Positions 27,170 to 37,406 are shown, numbered from the stretch's first letter. The stretch: DNA of 64,000 nt from VAZQ01 sp963840535 (GCA_963840535.1 CAWIZJ010000060.1:248001-312000); one strand, 5' to 3'. Notes: generated by a model from the letters alone, not told the origin. A program made the numbers and translations.

Positions 27170-30100
27170 CTGGAAGAGAAAGCTCGCAACGCAAAAGAGA
27201 AAAAGAGAAGGCTCTGGAGAAGCAGACAGCGACCTCAGAGATATGCTTAGAGTAATCAAGATCTCGCCGACAGAGCGTGAAACCGGTGTTCGAGACGATA
27301 CGTGAGAGAACGCGGTACTATATCTGCGAGCAGACAAGTTTGAGAACGTGTACCGTTTACGACGGTGAGCTGCTCGCATTAGTTGCCGGACACAAAGTAG
27401 GTCCAAGCTACGTGGAGCTGCTCCAGGCGTAAGTACCCAATGAGGAAAGACGCTGCGCAGATAATCCGCAAGGATCGCTAGACTCACCGAAATCAGAAGG
27501 TCCGCCTGGAGGACGTGCTTGGTGAACCTGACTACGACCGAGAGCGATATATCCACCAGAGAAATGGGCTGGCGAGCGGAATGCTGGGCGTGCAGATGAT
27601 AGAGGAAAGAGCGAACCAGATAGGCGACGATCGTGATCGGTATGGGCTAAGAGCTAGCGAAACAGTCGCGAAGGCGCAGGAAGGAATTGCTGAAGCGAAT
27701 TCGCCGAGCAGGCGGTGATCGCGATCGAGAACGTACGTCTGTTCAACGAGCAGAGAGCACGCGCGAGCTCCGATAGCTGGAACAGCAGAGGGAGACTTCG
27801 GAGGTGCTGGAGAGTCATCTCAAGCTCGCTCGGCGAGCTGAAGACGGTATTTCGAAGCCATGCTGGACGAAGGCCGACGCGCATCTGCGAAGCCAAGTTC
27901 GGCATAAAGCTCTGTACGAGGGAGATACGCTTCCAGCGTCGGTTGCGATGTACAACGCTGCCGCTGGCCTAAGAGGAGGAAGAGGCGACGCGAACCTGTA
28001 ATCCGACACGAGGCGGAAGATCCGCTCATCCGAGCTCTGTAGAGACGAAGCAGTCGATACACATCGCCGACATCGAACGGAGGGAGGCTTATATCGAAGG
28101 CGAGACGACGCTAAGTGGGTATAGAGGAAGTCGGCGGTGGCCGGACGATGATAAAAAGTACAGATGTTGAAGGAGAACGAGCTGGTCGGAGAGATAGCTA
28201 TCTACAGACAGGAGGTACGACCGTTCACCGACAAGCAGATCGGCTGGTTAAGAATTTCGCCGCGCAAGCTGTGATCGACATAGAGAACACACGACTGCTG
28301 AGAGAGCTGCGACAGAGAAAAGATGATCTAAAAGAGACACTGCAGCGGCAAACAGCGACCTCGGAGGTACTGCAAAAGTCATATACAGCTCGCCCGGCGA
28401 ACTGGAACCGGTATTCAAAGCGATGCTCGAGAATGCAATGCGTATTTGCGATGCCAAATTCGGCAATATTATTTTCTTAAGAAGGATATACGTTTCGCAA
28501 TGTAGATTCGCAGAAAGTGCCGACAGAAATAAGATCAAAGCATTGCAGCGAGAAACGGCGTTTGAAAAAAGACCGAACCGCTTCTGAGATCAAGATCGCG
28601 AGAACGAAGAAGATCTCGCACATGTTGCCGATCTCGAGACTGACCGAGCCTATATAGAACGAGAACTGAACCTAGCGTGGCATTAATTGAACTCGCGAGA
28701 GCACGGACTAATTTGAATGTGCCGATGCTCAAGGAAGATGAGCTGATTGGTGCGTTCAGAGAACTACCGTCAGGAAGTTAGGCCGTTCACGGACAAGCAA
28801 ATAGAGTTGGTTGAGAACTTCGCCAGCCAAGCCGTCATCGCCATCGAGAACACCCGACTGCTCAACGATCTGCGCGCGCACCGCGATTAAAGTAGCTGGA
28901 GCAGCAGACAGCGAACGTCGGAGGTGTTACAAGGTCATCAGCCGCTCGCACGGGGAGTCTGGAGAGCGGTATTCGAGACGATGCTAGATAACGCGATCAA
29001 GCATCTGCGAAGCGCAAGTTCGGACATAGTACCTGAGACGATGGGGAGTTGTACCGCGTCGGCTGCGTGCACAACACGCGCGTCGGATTTCAGTCGAGAA
29101 TCGCAGAAAGCGCGACCTCTTGCGGACCGAGAACGGGAAAGCTTCATTGGCGAGCATCGCGATAGAGCGAAGCAGATGCTATATGTAGTGGATCTCGCAG
29201 GCGGATCCAAACTATGCGTAAATCGCAAATGCGCGGCAGTTGATCTCGGCGTGGTACGGACTATGATTTTAGTACCGATGCTACAAGGAAGACGATCTGG
29301 TCGGTGTCGATCGTCTTTTACTAGCCAGGAGGTTCAACTCGTTCACCGAGAGGCAGATCGAGCTGGTCAAGAACTTCGCGGCTCAGGCGGTCATCGCCAT
29401 CGAGAACACGCGCCTGCTCAACGAGCTGCGCACGCGAATTCCTGCAGCAGCAGACCGCGACTGCCGATGTGCTCAAAGTGATCAGCCGCTCGACCTTCGA
29501 TCTGCATACGGTGCTCGACACGCTGGTCGAGTTGGCGGCGAGACTGTGCGGGGCGGATCATGCACGGTCATCGCGAGATGCCCGGGCGGCACTCTACCAT
29601 CACCTCTAGGATTACGGCTTCCTGTCACGAGGCATCGAGACGCATGAGGCGATGAGCCGCATAGAGCCGGACTGTGGGACATGGTTGGGCGGAGTCGTGC
29701 TAGAAGGCAAGGCCGTTCACATCGCGGATGCGCAGAGACGATCCGGATAACAAGAGGAAGATGGCGCAGAACGAAGGTGGCTCGCTATCGCAACGCTCCT
29801 CGGCGTACCAATGCTGCGGGAGGGGACGCCCGATCGGCGTACTGGCTTTGCAGCGCAGCGTCGTCCAGCCGTTCACGCGACAGGCAGATCGAACTGGCGA
29901 CCGACCTTTGCCGACCAAGCTGTGATCGCGATTGAGAACGTGCGCCTGTTCGACGAAATCCAGGACAAGAGCCGCCAACTCGAAGCGGCGAGCCAGCACA
30001 AGTCGCAGTTCCTCGCCAGCATGAGCCACGAGCTGCGTACCACGCTCAACGCCATCATCGGTGTCACCGAGATGATGCGGGAGGACGCCGAGAGCCTCAC

Positions 30101-30694
30101 ACCAGGACCTCGAACCGCTCGACCGCGTGCTCGGTGCTGAAAGTCACCTGCTCGGCCTCATCAACCAAGTGCTCGACCTCTCCAAGATCGAGGCGGGCAA
30201 ACTTGAGCTAGATCCGGAAGTCTGTGAAACTTTGCGCCACTTCATCGAGGAGGTGATAGGCACAGCCCGACAGCTCGCCGAGCAGAACAAGAACCGGCTC
30301 GTGGTGGAATGCCAGGAGAAGCTCAATCCGATCACCACCGATTCATGCGGCTGCGGCAGATACTGCTCAACTTGCTGAGCAATGCCTGCAAGTTCACCAA
30401 GGAGGGTCTAGGTCGACGTTGCGAGCGTGCGAGGAGTAGCAGACGGGCAGGGACTGGTTCGAGTTCGCCGTCTCAGATACCGGCATCGGCATGACGGCGG
30501 AGCAGCAGGCCAAGCTTTTCGAGGAGTTCAGCCAGGCCGAGGCCACCACGGCCCAGCGGTTTGGCGGGACCGGATTGGGACTTGCAATCACTCGCAAGCT
30601 CGCGCGCATGATGGGCGGTGACGTGACGGTGGCCAGCGAGCTGGGAAAGGGCTCAATCTTCACCGTGCGCCTGCCAGCCGGTGCGGACACCTAA
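27170..30694 (+). pseudogene. Multi-GAF sensor histidine kinase, degraded reading improving toward the 3' end
   Basis: Plus-strand fragments spell a cytoplasmic sensor kinase: at least five GAF units, each opening with a LExQTATSEVL-like linker, then HisKA (HKSQFLASMSHELRTTLNA, phospho-His in SHELR, about 30000) and HATPase_c (LLNLLSNACKFTKEG, then FGGTGLGLAITRKLARMMGG) with a normal stop at 30694. The first GAF units are scarcely legible, while the last 700 bases need only a few single-base corrections. The C-terminal catalytic motifs are intact, so the gene may be functional in the organism. Signals sensed by the GAF domains are unknown. Confidence 0.75.
27223..29460 (+). repeat. Five tandem GAF units with a period of about 557 bases
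   Basis: The linker codons for Q-T/R-A-T-S-E recur at 27223, 27786, 28348, 28905 and 29451, spacings of 563, 562, 557 and 546. Other repeated landmarks include ENxRLLNEL before and ISxSPGEL after each anchor. Near-identical tandem domains of this kind would confuse an assembler. Confidence 0.7.
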
Positions 30695-30935
30695 GCTGAA
30701 TGGGATGCTTGACCAACGGACGCGCTCGCGGACCATGTACCGCACCTGGCACGTCGCGTCAATCCTGGGACTGCTCGGCATGGCAGCTATCGAAGGGTAA
30801 GCGGACCACTTTGCTACATCGGAAGACAGCTGCCGCGAGGCGTAGCGCAAAGTCGCAGGCCGTCGGGGGATCCATCGATTGGAGCGCACAACGTGCTGCG
30901 GCATCATAAGGGCGCGGCGAACGAAAAATCGACGA

Positions 30936-30948
30936 GCGGCTGCGCCGC
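30936..30948 (-). terminator. Weak hairpin after higA
   Basis: GCGGC-TGC-GCCGC stem-loop just past the higA stop, followed on the minus strand after seven bases by five T. It may terminate the antitoxin transcript, but the T-run is short and displaced. Confidence 0.3.
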
Positions 30949-30951
30949 GGC

Positions 30952-31329
30952 TCACGCCGCGTTTTTTCGGCTCGGTCGGATCAGCACTTCTGCCGAGATG
31001 CCGAGGCGCTCGTGCAGGCGTCGGATCATCGCAACCGACAGTCCGCGCTTTCGATTCAGAACCTCGGCGATGCGGGTGCGCGTGCCGATGATCCCCTCCA
31101 GATCCCGCCGGGTGAGCCCCTGCTGTTCCATGCGGAATTTGATCGCCTCGATGGGGTCGGGCGGGTCCATCGGATAGTGCTCCGCCTCGTAGGCATCGAT
31201 GAGCGTTGCGAACACATCCAATCTGTCGCCGTCGCGCGTTCCCGCCTTGGCGCCCCAGAGGCGCTCGACCTCCTTGAGCGCAGCCTCGTAGTCACGCTTT
31301 ATCCGGATCGGTCTTACCTCAGCCGTCAT
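30952..31329 (-). CDS. higA: HigA-type antitoxin (helix-turn-helix)
   Basis: A 125-residue antitoxin. The N-terminal part (EVERLWGAKAGTRDGDRLDV) is typical of HigA, and the HTH lies in GLTRRDLEGIIGTRTRIAEV followed by LNRKRGLSVAMIRRLHE. HigA normally binds HigB and represses the operon. Start ATG 31329 gives the family length; the frame stays open upstream but reads a different gene's antisense. No HigB gene precedes it; only a short tail-like fragment does. Confidence 0.9.
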   Translation of the reverse strand: MTAEVRPIRIKRDYEAALKEVERLWGAKAGTRDGDRLDVFATLIDAYEAEHYPMDPPDPIEAIKFRMEQQGLTRRDLEGIIGTRTRIAEVLNRKRGLSVAMIRRLHERLGISAEVLIRPSRKNAA

Positions 31330-31366
31330 GCTGCACCTCTTTCGCGTCGATCTTGTCGTAGTCCAT
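31319..31366 (-). pseudogene. Possible C-terminal remnant of the HigB toxin
   Basis: A frame reading MDYDKIDAKEV just before higA and overlapping its start by 11 bases. HigB toxins commonly end in a similar Y-D-x-I-D-x-x-x-V/I motif and overlap higA in this way. Upstream sequence shows nothing else of HigB, so most of the toxin gene seems deleted. The match is short, so this is a suggestion only. Confidence 0.4.
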
Positions 31367-31458
31367 GTACCCCCTTCCGTTCCTGACACACAGATCGTTA
31401 CGTCACCTCTTCTAGCCTGCCCCTTGGCGCCCGCTTGAAATCTGGGTAAGGTCAGCTC

Positions 31459-32277
31459 ATGCCGATCGCAGTCAAGACGTTTGCTACTCTCGGCGAAGCC
31501 GCCTCGGCGCTCTCGCGGGACCGGGATGCGCGCTTCATCGCTGGTGGTACATTGGTGATGCGCGCGGTCAACGAAGGCGACAGCTCCTTCGCGACCATGG
31601 TGCGATCGACCGATCGCGCTCTGCTGCAGATCAGATCGGCCGGCGGGCGTGTCGAGATCGGCTCCGGCGTAACCATGGCGCAGATCCTCGCCGACCGTAG
31701 CCTCGTTTTCCTGCATCCAGCGGCTCGCGCGGTGGGCGGCCCGGCGATCCGCTCGATGGCGACCGTGGGGGGCAACCTGTTCGCTCCCGCCCCCTATGGC
31801 GACTTGGCCGCCGCCTTGTTGGCGCTCGACGCCATGGTGCTCGTGGAAGGCAGCCATGGCCGGCGCGAGGTCACACTCGAGGAATTCCTCGCGGCTCGTG
31901 AGCGCGGCACCCGCGACCTGGTCGCAGGCGTGTCGCTGGCGCAACCCGGCGCCGACACCTTCCGCTTCCGCAAGGTCTCGCGGGTGAGGCCGAAGGGAAT
32001 TGCGGTGCTGACGATCGCGGCCAAGCTCCCGATTGCCGGAGGGCGCGTTGCCGGCGCCCGCGTCGCATACGGGGCCATGGGACCGACGCCGATGCGGGCC
32101 CGCGCGGTCGAGCGTGCGCTCGAAGGGCGGCCGCTCGGCGCCGCCGAGATCGCCACTGCCGTCGCGGTCGCTGCCGACGGGACCGCGCCGCCGAGTGACG
32201 CCATCGCCAGCGATTGGTATCGGCGGGAAGTGCTGCCCGTCCACCTGCGGCGCCTGCTGCTCGACAGGACGGGCTGA
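31459..32277 (+). CDS. Molybdenum hydroxylase FAD-binding (medium) subunit
   Basis: A 272-residue CoxM/xanthine dehydrogenase-type FAD subunit that passes electrons from the 2Fe-2S clusters to its acceptor. FAD-binding motifs are ARFIAGGTLVMRAVNEG and AIRSMATVGGNLFAPAP, with the C-terminal CO dehydrogenase flavoprotein domain after residue about 170. It heads an operon of medium, small and large subunits, MoxR ATPase and VWA protein. The substrate cannot be told from it. Confidence 0.9.
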   Translation: MPIAVKTFATLGEAASALSRDRDARFIAGGTLVMRAVNEGDSSFATMVRSTDRALLQIRSAGGRVEIGSGVTMAQILADRSLVFLHPAARAVGGPAIRSMATVGGNLFAPAPYGDLAAALLALDAMVLVEGSHGRREVTLEEFLAARERGTRDLVAGVSLAQPGADTFRFRKVSRVRPKGIAVLTIAAKLPIAGGRVAGARVAYGAMGPTPMRARAVERALEGRPLGAAEIATAVAVAADGTAPPSDAIASDWYRREVLPVHLRRLLLDRTG

Positions 32278-32287
32278 GGAGGTACGC

Positions 32288-32770
32288 GTGAGCAAGGCCG
32301 CGGTCCAATTCCGCCACAATGGCCGCCCCGTGGCGGTCTTCGTCGACGGCGGTGCCAACCTCCTCACCGTATTGCGTGAGAGCGTGGGCGATACCGCGCC
32401 GAAATACGGTTGCGGGCAGGGCACCTGCGGCGTCTGCACGGTGCTCGTCGACGGCGAGCCGCGTCTGAGCTGCCTGACGCTGGCCGAAGCCTGCCAGGAT
32501 CGCTCGGTCGAGACCGCCGACGGACTGAAGAACGGGCCGCATCTGCATCCGCTGCAGGTCGCCTTCATGGAGCATTTCGCCGCGCAGTGCGGCTTTTGCA
32601 CGCCGGGCATGCTGATGGCGGCCAAGGCTCTGCTCGATCGCAACCCGTCGCCGACCGTCGAGGACGTGGTGGAGGCGATCTCGGGCAATATCTGCCGCTG
32701 CACCGGCTATCAGCCGATCATCGACGCCATCCTGGCGGCCGCGTTGCAGCGCGGCGCGCGCCGCGCCTGA
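32288..32770 (+). CDS. Molybdenum hydroxylase 2Fe-2S (small) subunit
   Basis: A 160-residue CoxS-type subunit. The plant-type cluster uses Cys in YGCGQGTCGVC and a later Cys in RLSC; the second cluster uses CGFCTPGM and CRCTGY. The start is GTG 32288, preceded by GAGGAGG about six bases away; an earlier in-frame start at 32033 would overlap the FAD subunit and is rejected. Electrons flow from the Mo site through these clusters to FAD. Confidence 0.92.
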   Translation: MSKAAVQFRHNGRPVAVFVDGGANLLTVLRESVGDTAPKYGCGQGTCGVCTVLVDGEPRLSCLTLAEACQDRSVETADGLKNGPHLHPLQVAFMEHFAAQCGFCTPGMLMAAKALLDRNPSPTVEDVVEAISGNICRCTGYQPIIDAILAAALQRGARRA

Positions 32771-32779
32771 AGGCCCGCC

Positions 32780-34382
32780 ATGATCGAGTTCCGCAAAGAT
32801 CTGTTTGCCGACGAGCGTGACGACAACCTCAAGGAAATCGGCAAGGGCACCCAGCGGCAGGACATGCTGGGCCACGTGACCGCCACCAGCAGGTTCTTCG
32901 ACGATCACAGGCTGCCCGGCCTGCTGCACCTGAAGGTCCTGCGCAGCCCCCACCATCATGCGCGTATCCGTTCCATCGACGTCTCGGCTGCCGAGCGGGC
33001 ACCCGGCGTCCGCCGCGTCATCCGCGCCTCGGACGTGCCGGTCAATCGCAACACGCTGCTGAGCCTGCTCGACTTCGGCAAGGACGACGAGCCGTCGCTG
33101 GCGGTCGACAAGGTTCGCTACCGGGGCGAGCCGATCGTTGCCGTGGTCGCCGACAGCGAGCGCGAAGCCCTCGAGGCGATCGCGAAGATCAAGGTCGACT
33201 ATGATCCGTTGCCGGCGGTGTTCGACGTCGAAGAGGCGCTCAAGCCGGGCGCGCCGGTGGTAAACGAGGTCTATCCGCGAAACACCTTCGAATATCACGG
33301 CAAATACGATCACCAGAAGATCCGCTATGGCGACGTCGGAGAAGGCGTTTACCGCCGCCGACCACGTGCTCGAGCAGCGCTACCAGATGTCGCCCATCGA
33401 GCACGCACCGACGGAGACCAACGGCTCGATCGCCGCGCCGGACACCGACGGGCGCTACACCGTGTATACCGGTACGCAAGCGCTGTTTTTCTCGCTCGAT
33501 ACCTCGGCAAAGATCCTCGGCGTTCCCTCCAACAAATTGCATTTCGTCGGCGGCACGGTTGGCGGTGCGTTCGGAGGCAAGGTCGACACGCTCACCGAGC
33601 CGCTCGCCATTCTCGGCGCCATGCTGACCGGCCGCCCGGTGCGCTACGTGCTCAATCGCGAGGAGGAGATGCAGTTCGGTCCGCCGCGTGGCGCCGAGCG
33701 CATCTACATCAAGGATGGGCTGATGAGGAATGGCCGCATCGTCGCCCGCAAGGTGACATGCTACTTCGACAGCGGCGCCTATACACGGCTCTCGAGCTAT
33801 GCGGCCGTCAAGTGTGCGGCACACGTTCCCGGCCCCTACACGATCCCCAACGTCCATGCCGACGTGTACTGTGTCTTCACCAACCGAACGCCGTCGACAG
33901 CCATGCGCGGCTTCGGCGTCACCGGGGTCGATTTTGCCCTAGAGGTGCAGATGGACAAGCTGGCCGATCTCGTCGGCATGGATCCGATGGAGTTCCGCAT
34001 CCTCAACGCCTATCGCGACGGCGACATGAAGGCGCATCGGCGCGTGGCCAAGAACTGCGCCCTGATCGAGTGCGTGCAGGTGGCGGCCGAAAAGGCCCGG
34101 TGGCCGATCCGCGAGGAGTTCAAGCGGATGTCCTCGCGCGCCGACGGCGGCGTGCAGGCCGCGCTCCCGCCCGCCGGCCTCGCGGCGTCGCAGTCGCCGT
34201 CGCCGCGCCCGAGCCAAGAGCGGCCGGCCCCGCCGCCACGCCCGATGACGCCGCCCTCCGGCTCGTCCGGGCCCGCCATCGGCGCGACGACATCTCAGGC
34301 GGGTCCGCCACCGCCTGCGCCGGCCAAGACCCAGCACGGCGCAGCGCGCTTTTCCTCGCTTTTCGGCACGCGGAGGCGCTGA
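32780..34382 (+). CDS. Molybdenum hydroxylase large subunit, N-terminal half (one apparent frameshift)
   Basis: CoxL/XdhB-like Mo-binding protein, first half, 533 residues after correction. It opens with IEFRKDLFADE and the domain RPGxx-like LHLKVLRSPHHHARI. The Mo-pterin motif GGTVGGAFGGKVD and TAMRGFGVTGVDFALE follow. It lacks the Cys active-site loop of form I CO dehydrogenase. An extra G near 33338 shifts the frame; both flanks match the family. It ends with an about 80-residue Pro/Ala/Ser-rich tail and a real TGA at 34382, where other family members simply continue. Confidence 0.85.
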
Positions 34383-34384
34383 CG

Positions 34385-35419
34385 ATGGCCAAGCATCGCG
34401 GACGCGGGATGGCATCGGTCAACTACCCGATCGGGATGAATCTCGGCGGCGATCCGAGCCAGGCGCTCGTGCACTCGAACCCGACCGGCAAGTTCACCGT
34501 CACACTCTCTTCGATCGATCTTGGCCAAGGACTGAAATCGGTCACCAGGCAAATCTGCGCAGAGACGCTCGGTGTGCCGGTCGAGGACGTCTATGTGGAC
34601 ACCGCCGATTCCGACACCGGGCCCCATTGCATGGGCTCGTTCGCGTCGCGCGGTACGCACCGTGTCGGCAACGCGGTGATCACCGCCGCTCAGGAGGCGC
34701 GCGGGGTGATGATGGAAGCCGCGGCCGAGCAGCTCGAGGTCGATGCCGGCGACCTCGCGACCGACGGCAAGGGCAATATCCACGTCCGTGGAGCGCCGCA
34801 CCGTTCGATCTCGGTGCGAGACGTGGCCATTGCCGCCCAGTTCAAGCAGGGCCGCACGATCTCCGGTCGTGGAATTTTTCTCGTGCCGCTGTCGGGCGTC
34901 GATCCCGAGACCGGCGAGATGACGCCCGCAACCTGTTACGCCCATGCCTGCCTGGTCGCGGAGGTCGAGGTCGATGACGAGACCGGCGAGGTGCGGATGG
35001 TCGAGATGACCTCCGCCTACGAGCTGGGGCGGGCACTCAACCCGCGCCTGGTCGAGCAACAGCTCGTCGGCGGCGCCTGGATGGGTCTCTCGCATGCCAT
35101 CTACGAGACGACCGAGCCGTACTATCCCGACCGCAAGCATGGCCCGCGCGACTTCAACGAGTATCTGATGCCCGGGCCGGGCGACATCTGTCCGCATCAC
35201 ATCACGGTGCTGGAACGCCCGGCGCCGGATGGCCCGTTCGGCGGCAAGGGCCCGGGCGAGATGTGTGCGAATCCGGTGCTCCCCGCCGTCGCCAATGCGA
35301 TCTTCAATGCGGTAGGTGTGCGCATCGACGAACTGCCGATCACGCCGGAAAGGATACTTCGCGCGATCAAAGCACAGGGCGGCGCGCGACCCCAGATCCG
35401 ACGCTCCGGGAGCGCATGA
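34385..35419 (+). CDS. Molybdenum hydroxylase large subunit, C-terminal half
   Basis: A 344-residue protein that supplies the second half of the Mo-binding subunit. It begins MAKHRGRGMASVNYPIGMN two bases after the upstream stop, with a GGAGG ribosome site nine bases before ATG 34385, so separate translation is credible. Motifs include DTADSDTGPHCMGSFASRGT and the active-site Glu region GGKGPGEMCANPVLP near the end. Both halves must associate to make one active site. Its stop overlaps the next start (ATGA). Confidence 0.88.
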   Translation: MAKHRGRGMASVNYPIGMNLGGDPSQALVHSNPTGKFTVTLSSIDLGQGLKSVTRQICAETLGVPVEDVYVDTADSDTGPHCMGSFASRGTHRVGNAVITAAQEARGVMMEAAAEQLEVDAGDLATDGKGNIHVRGAPHRSISVRDVAIAAQFKQGRTISGRGIFLVPLSGVDPETGEMTPATCYAHACLVAEVEVDDETGEVRMVEMTSAYELGRALNPRLVEQQLVGGAWMGLSHAIYETTEPYYPDRKHGPRDFNEYLMPGPGDICPHHITVLERPAPDGPFGGKGPGEMCANPVLPAVANAIFNAVGVRIDELPITPERILRAIKAQGGARPQIRRSGSA

Positions 35420-36297
35420 TGGCTGTCCGCAGCAGGATCGTCGGGATCGACCGGCCGGAAATGCTCGCCCAGGCATTCCGCTCCGCACTCTACCTTGCCG
35501 ATGACGGCCTTGCGACTGCTGCCTACCTGGCGCTTGCACTCGGCAAGCCGCTGCTCCTCGAGGGCTCGCCGGGCGTGGGTAAGACAGAGGCAGCCAAGGC
35601 GCTGGCCGGCGTGCTCGGCCGCGATCTGATCCGCCTGCAGTGCTACGAGGGGATCGACGCCGCGGCGGCAATCTACGAGTGGAACTACCCGCGGCAGATG
35701 CTGGCGATCCGTCGCGCCGGCGATCAGCCGATCGACGTCTATCGCGACGAGTTCCTGATCGAGCGGCCGGTGCTGGCGGCGCTGCGGTCCCCGGAACGGT
35801 CGGTTCTCCTGATCGACGAGGTCGACCGCTCGGACCACGAATTCGAGGCATTCCTGCTCGAGTTCCTGTCCGATTTCACGATCTCGATTCCGGAGCGCGG
35901 AACGCTGCGCGCCTACGAGCGGCCGGTCGTGGTGCTCACCTCCAATCGCACGCGCGAGCTGCACGAGGCGCTGCGACGGCGATGCGTGTATCACTGGATC
36001 GACTATCCGGACGCCGAGCGCGAGGCGAGCATCGTCATGATGCGGGCCTCGAGCGTGGCCGAGTCGACTGCGCGTGCCGTTGTCGCAGCGGTCGGGAGGC
36101 TGCGCCGCGAGCCGCTGACCAAACCGCCGGGCGTTGCCGAAACGGTGGATTGGGCCGAGGCGGCCACGCTGTTGGCTCGGACCGGCGCCGCCTGGCCCGA
36201 GGCATTCAAGCGTTCTATCGGAGTCGCGCTCAAGGACGAGGCGGATCTCGCCCATGTCGCGGGGCGTCTTGAACTCGTTCCGGAGATCGCCGCATGA
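35416..36297 (+). CDS. MoxR-family AAA+ ATPase (CoxD-like)
   Basis: A 293-residue ATPase. Walker A is GSPGVGKTEAAKAL, Walker B is VLLIDEVDRSD, sensor 1 is VVLTSNRTRELHEAL. CoxD-like ATPases help mature the Mo active site in related operons. It starts at ATG 35416 overlapping the large subunit stop and overlaps the next gene by four bases, so it is translationally coupled on both sides. Confidence 0.9.
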   Translation: MMAVRSRIVGIDRPEMLAQAFRSALYLADDGLATAAYLALALGKPLLLEGSPGVGKTEAAKALAGVLGRDLIRLQCYEGIDAAAAIYEWNYPRQMLAIRRAGDQPIDVYRDEFLIERPVLAALRSPERSVLLIDEVDRSDHEFEAFLLEFLSDFTISIPERGTLRAYERPVVVLTSNRTRELHEALRRRCVYHWIDYPDAEREASIVMMRASSVAESTARAVVAAVGRLRREPLTKPPGVAETVDWAEAATLLARTGAAWPEAFKRSIGVALKDEADLAHVAGRLELVPEIAA

Positions 36298-37406
36298 GCG
36301 ACACGCTGCCGCGCGCGGCCTGGCCGTTCGTGACCTTCGTCGCGCTGTTGCGGCGCAATGGTTTTGCGGTAGCTCCGGAGCAGACCGCGGCGTTTCTCGC
36401 GGCGATCGAGCTGCTCGGTCCATCCGGCATTCTCGACATCCGTCGTGCCGCGACGGCGACGCTCGCCCCTCCGCCACACCGGCGCGCGGCGTTCGATGCT
36501 CTGTTCGATGCACATTTCCTCGGCGTCGAAGGCGGGGTGGAAGCGGTCGCGCCGAGCAAGGACGATGACATCCACGTCCGCGACATTGGCATGGGCGGCT
36601 TCGAGCCGCCATCGGTGTCGGAGGAACGCGGGGAGTCCGGACAGGCAGCGACGTTCGCCGAGTTGCTCTCCGGACGGAGGTTTGGTCCTGAGAACGAGAC
36701 CGAAGTGTTGCGTCGGTTCGAGCGGGCGTTGCCGGAGCGGCTGCCGCGCCGGCGCGGCTATCGACGGCAGGCGGACCGGCGTGGACGCGCCTTCGATCTG
36801 CGCCGCAGCCTGCGCGAGGCCGTCCGCAACGACGGCGAAGTGATGCGGCTGCCGCGCCTGCGCCGTCGCCTGCGCCAACGCAGGGTCCTGCTCCTGATCG
36901 ACGTATCGGGCTCGATGAAACAGCGCACCGAGGCGCATCTGCGGTTCGCGCACGCGCTCGCCCGGTCGGTCGAGCAGATCGAGGTCTTCACCATCGGCAC
37001 CCGGCTTACCAGGGTGACCCCGGCGCTGCGGTCGAGGAACAGGGAATTGGCGCTGGCCACTGCTGCGACCGCCGTCGCCGACTGGGACGGCGGCACGCGC
37101 ATCGGCGACGCGTTGCAGGCCTTTCTGTCGGTTCCGCGCTTTGCCGGCTATGCGCGCGGTGCGCTCGTCCTCATCGTCTCGGACGGGCTGGAGCGCGGCA
37201 GTCATCGGGCCATGGTGGCTGCAGTGTCACGCCTGTCGTCGCTGGCATGGCATGTCTCATGGCTCACGCCGCTCGCCGCCGATCCGCGGTACCGGCCCGA
37301 GACCGGCGCGCTGGCGGCGATCCTGCCGCTGATCGACGAACTGGCCGACGGCAGCTCGACCGAGCGGTTGTGCGCGCATGTGCTGCAGCTGTCGAGGACG
37401 GCCTGA
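36294..37406 (+). CDS. VWA-domain protein (CoxE-like)
   Basis: A 370-residue protein with a C-terminal von Willebrand A domain. The metal-ion-dependent adhesion site is DVSGSMK (about residue 203), with DGGTRIGDALQAF and the final VLIVSDGLERG strand. MoxR ATPases and CoxE-type VWA proteins act as pairs in chaperoning metalloenzymes; the four-base overlap with the MoxR gene supports that here. Confidence 0.9.
   Translation: MSDTLPRAAWPFVTFVALLRRNGFAVAPEQTAAFLAAIELLGPSGILDIRRAATATLAPPPHRRAAFDALFDAHFLGVEGGVEAVAPSKDDDIHVRDIGMGGFEPPSVSEERGESGQAATFAELLSGRRFGPENETEVLRRFERALPERLPRRRGYRRQADRRGRAFDLRRSLREAVRNDGEVMRLPRLRRRLRQRRVLLLIDVSGSMKQRTEAHLRFAHALARSVEQIEVFTIGTRLTRVTPALRSRNRELALATAATAVADWDGGTRIGDALQAFLSVPRFAGYARGALVLIVSDGLERGSHRAMVAAVSRLSSLAWHVSWLTPLAADPRYRPETGALAAILPLIDELADGSSTERLCAHVLQLSRTA

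Noticed and set aside
27223..29460. Regular repeats that might look like a CRISPR or satellite array
   Set aside because: The period is about 557 bases and the units code for GAF domains, so these are tandem protein domains.
31330..32703. A long minus-strand open frame running into higA
   Set aside because: It is antisense to the FAD and 2Fe-2S subunit genes, which have clear motifs; only the last 378 bases code, for HigA.
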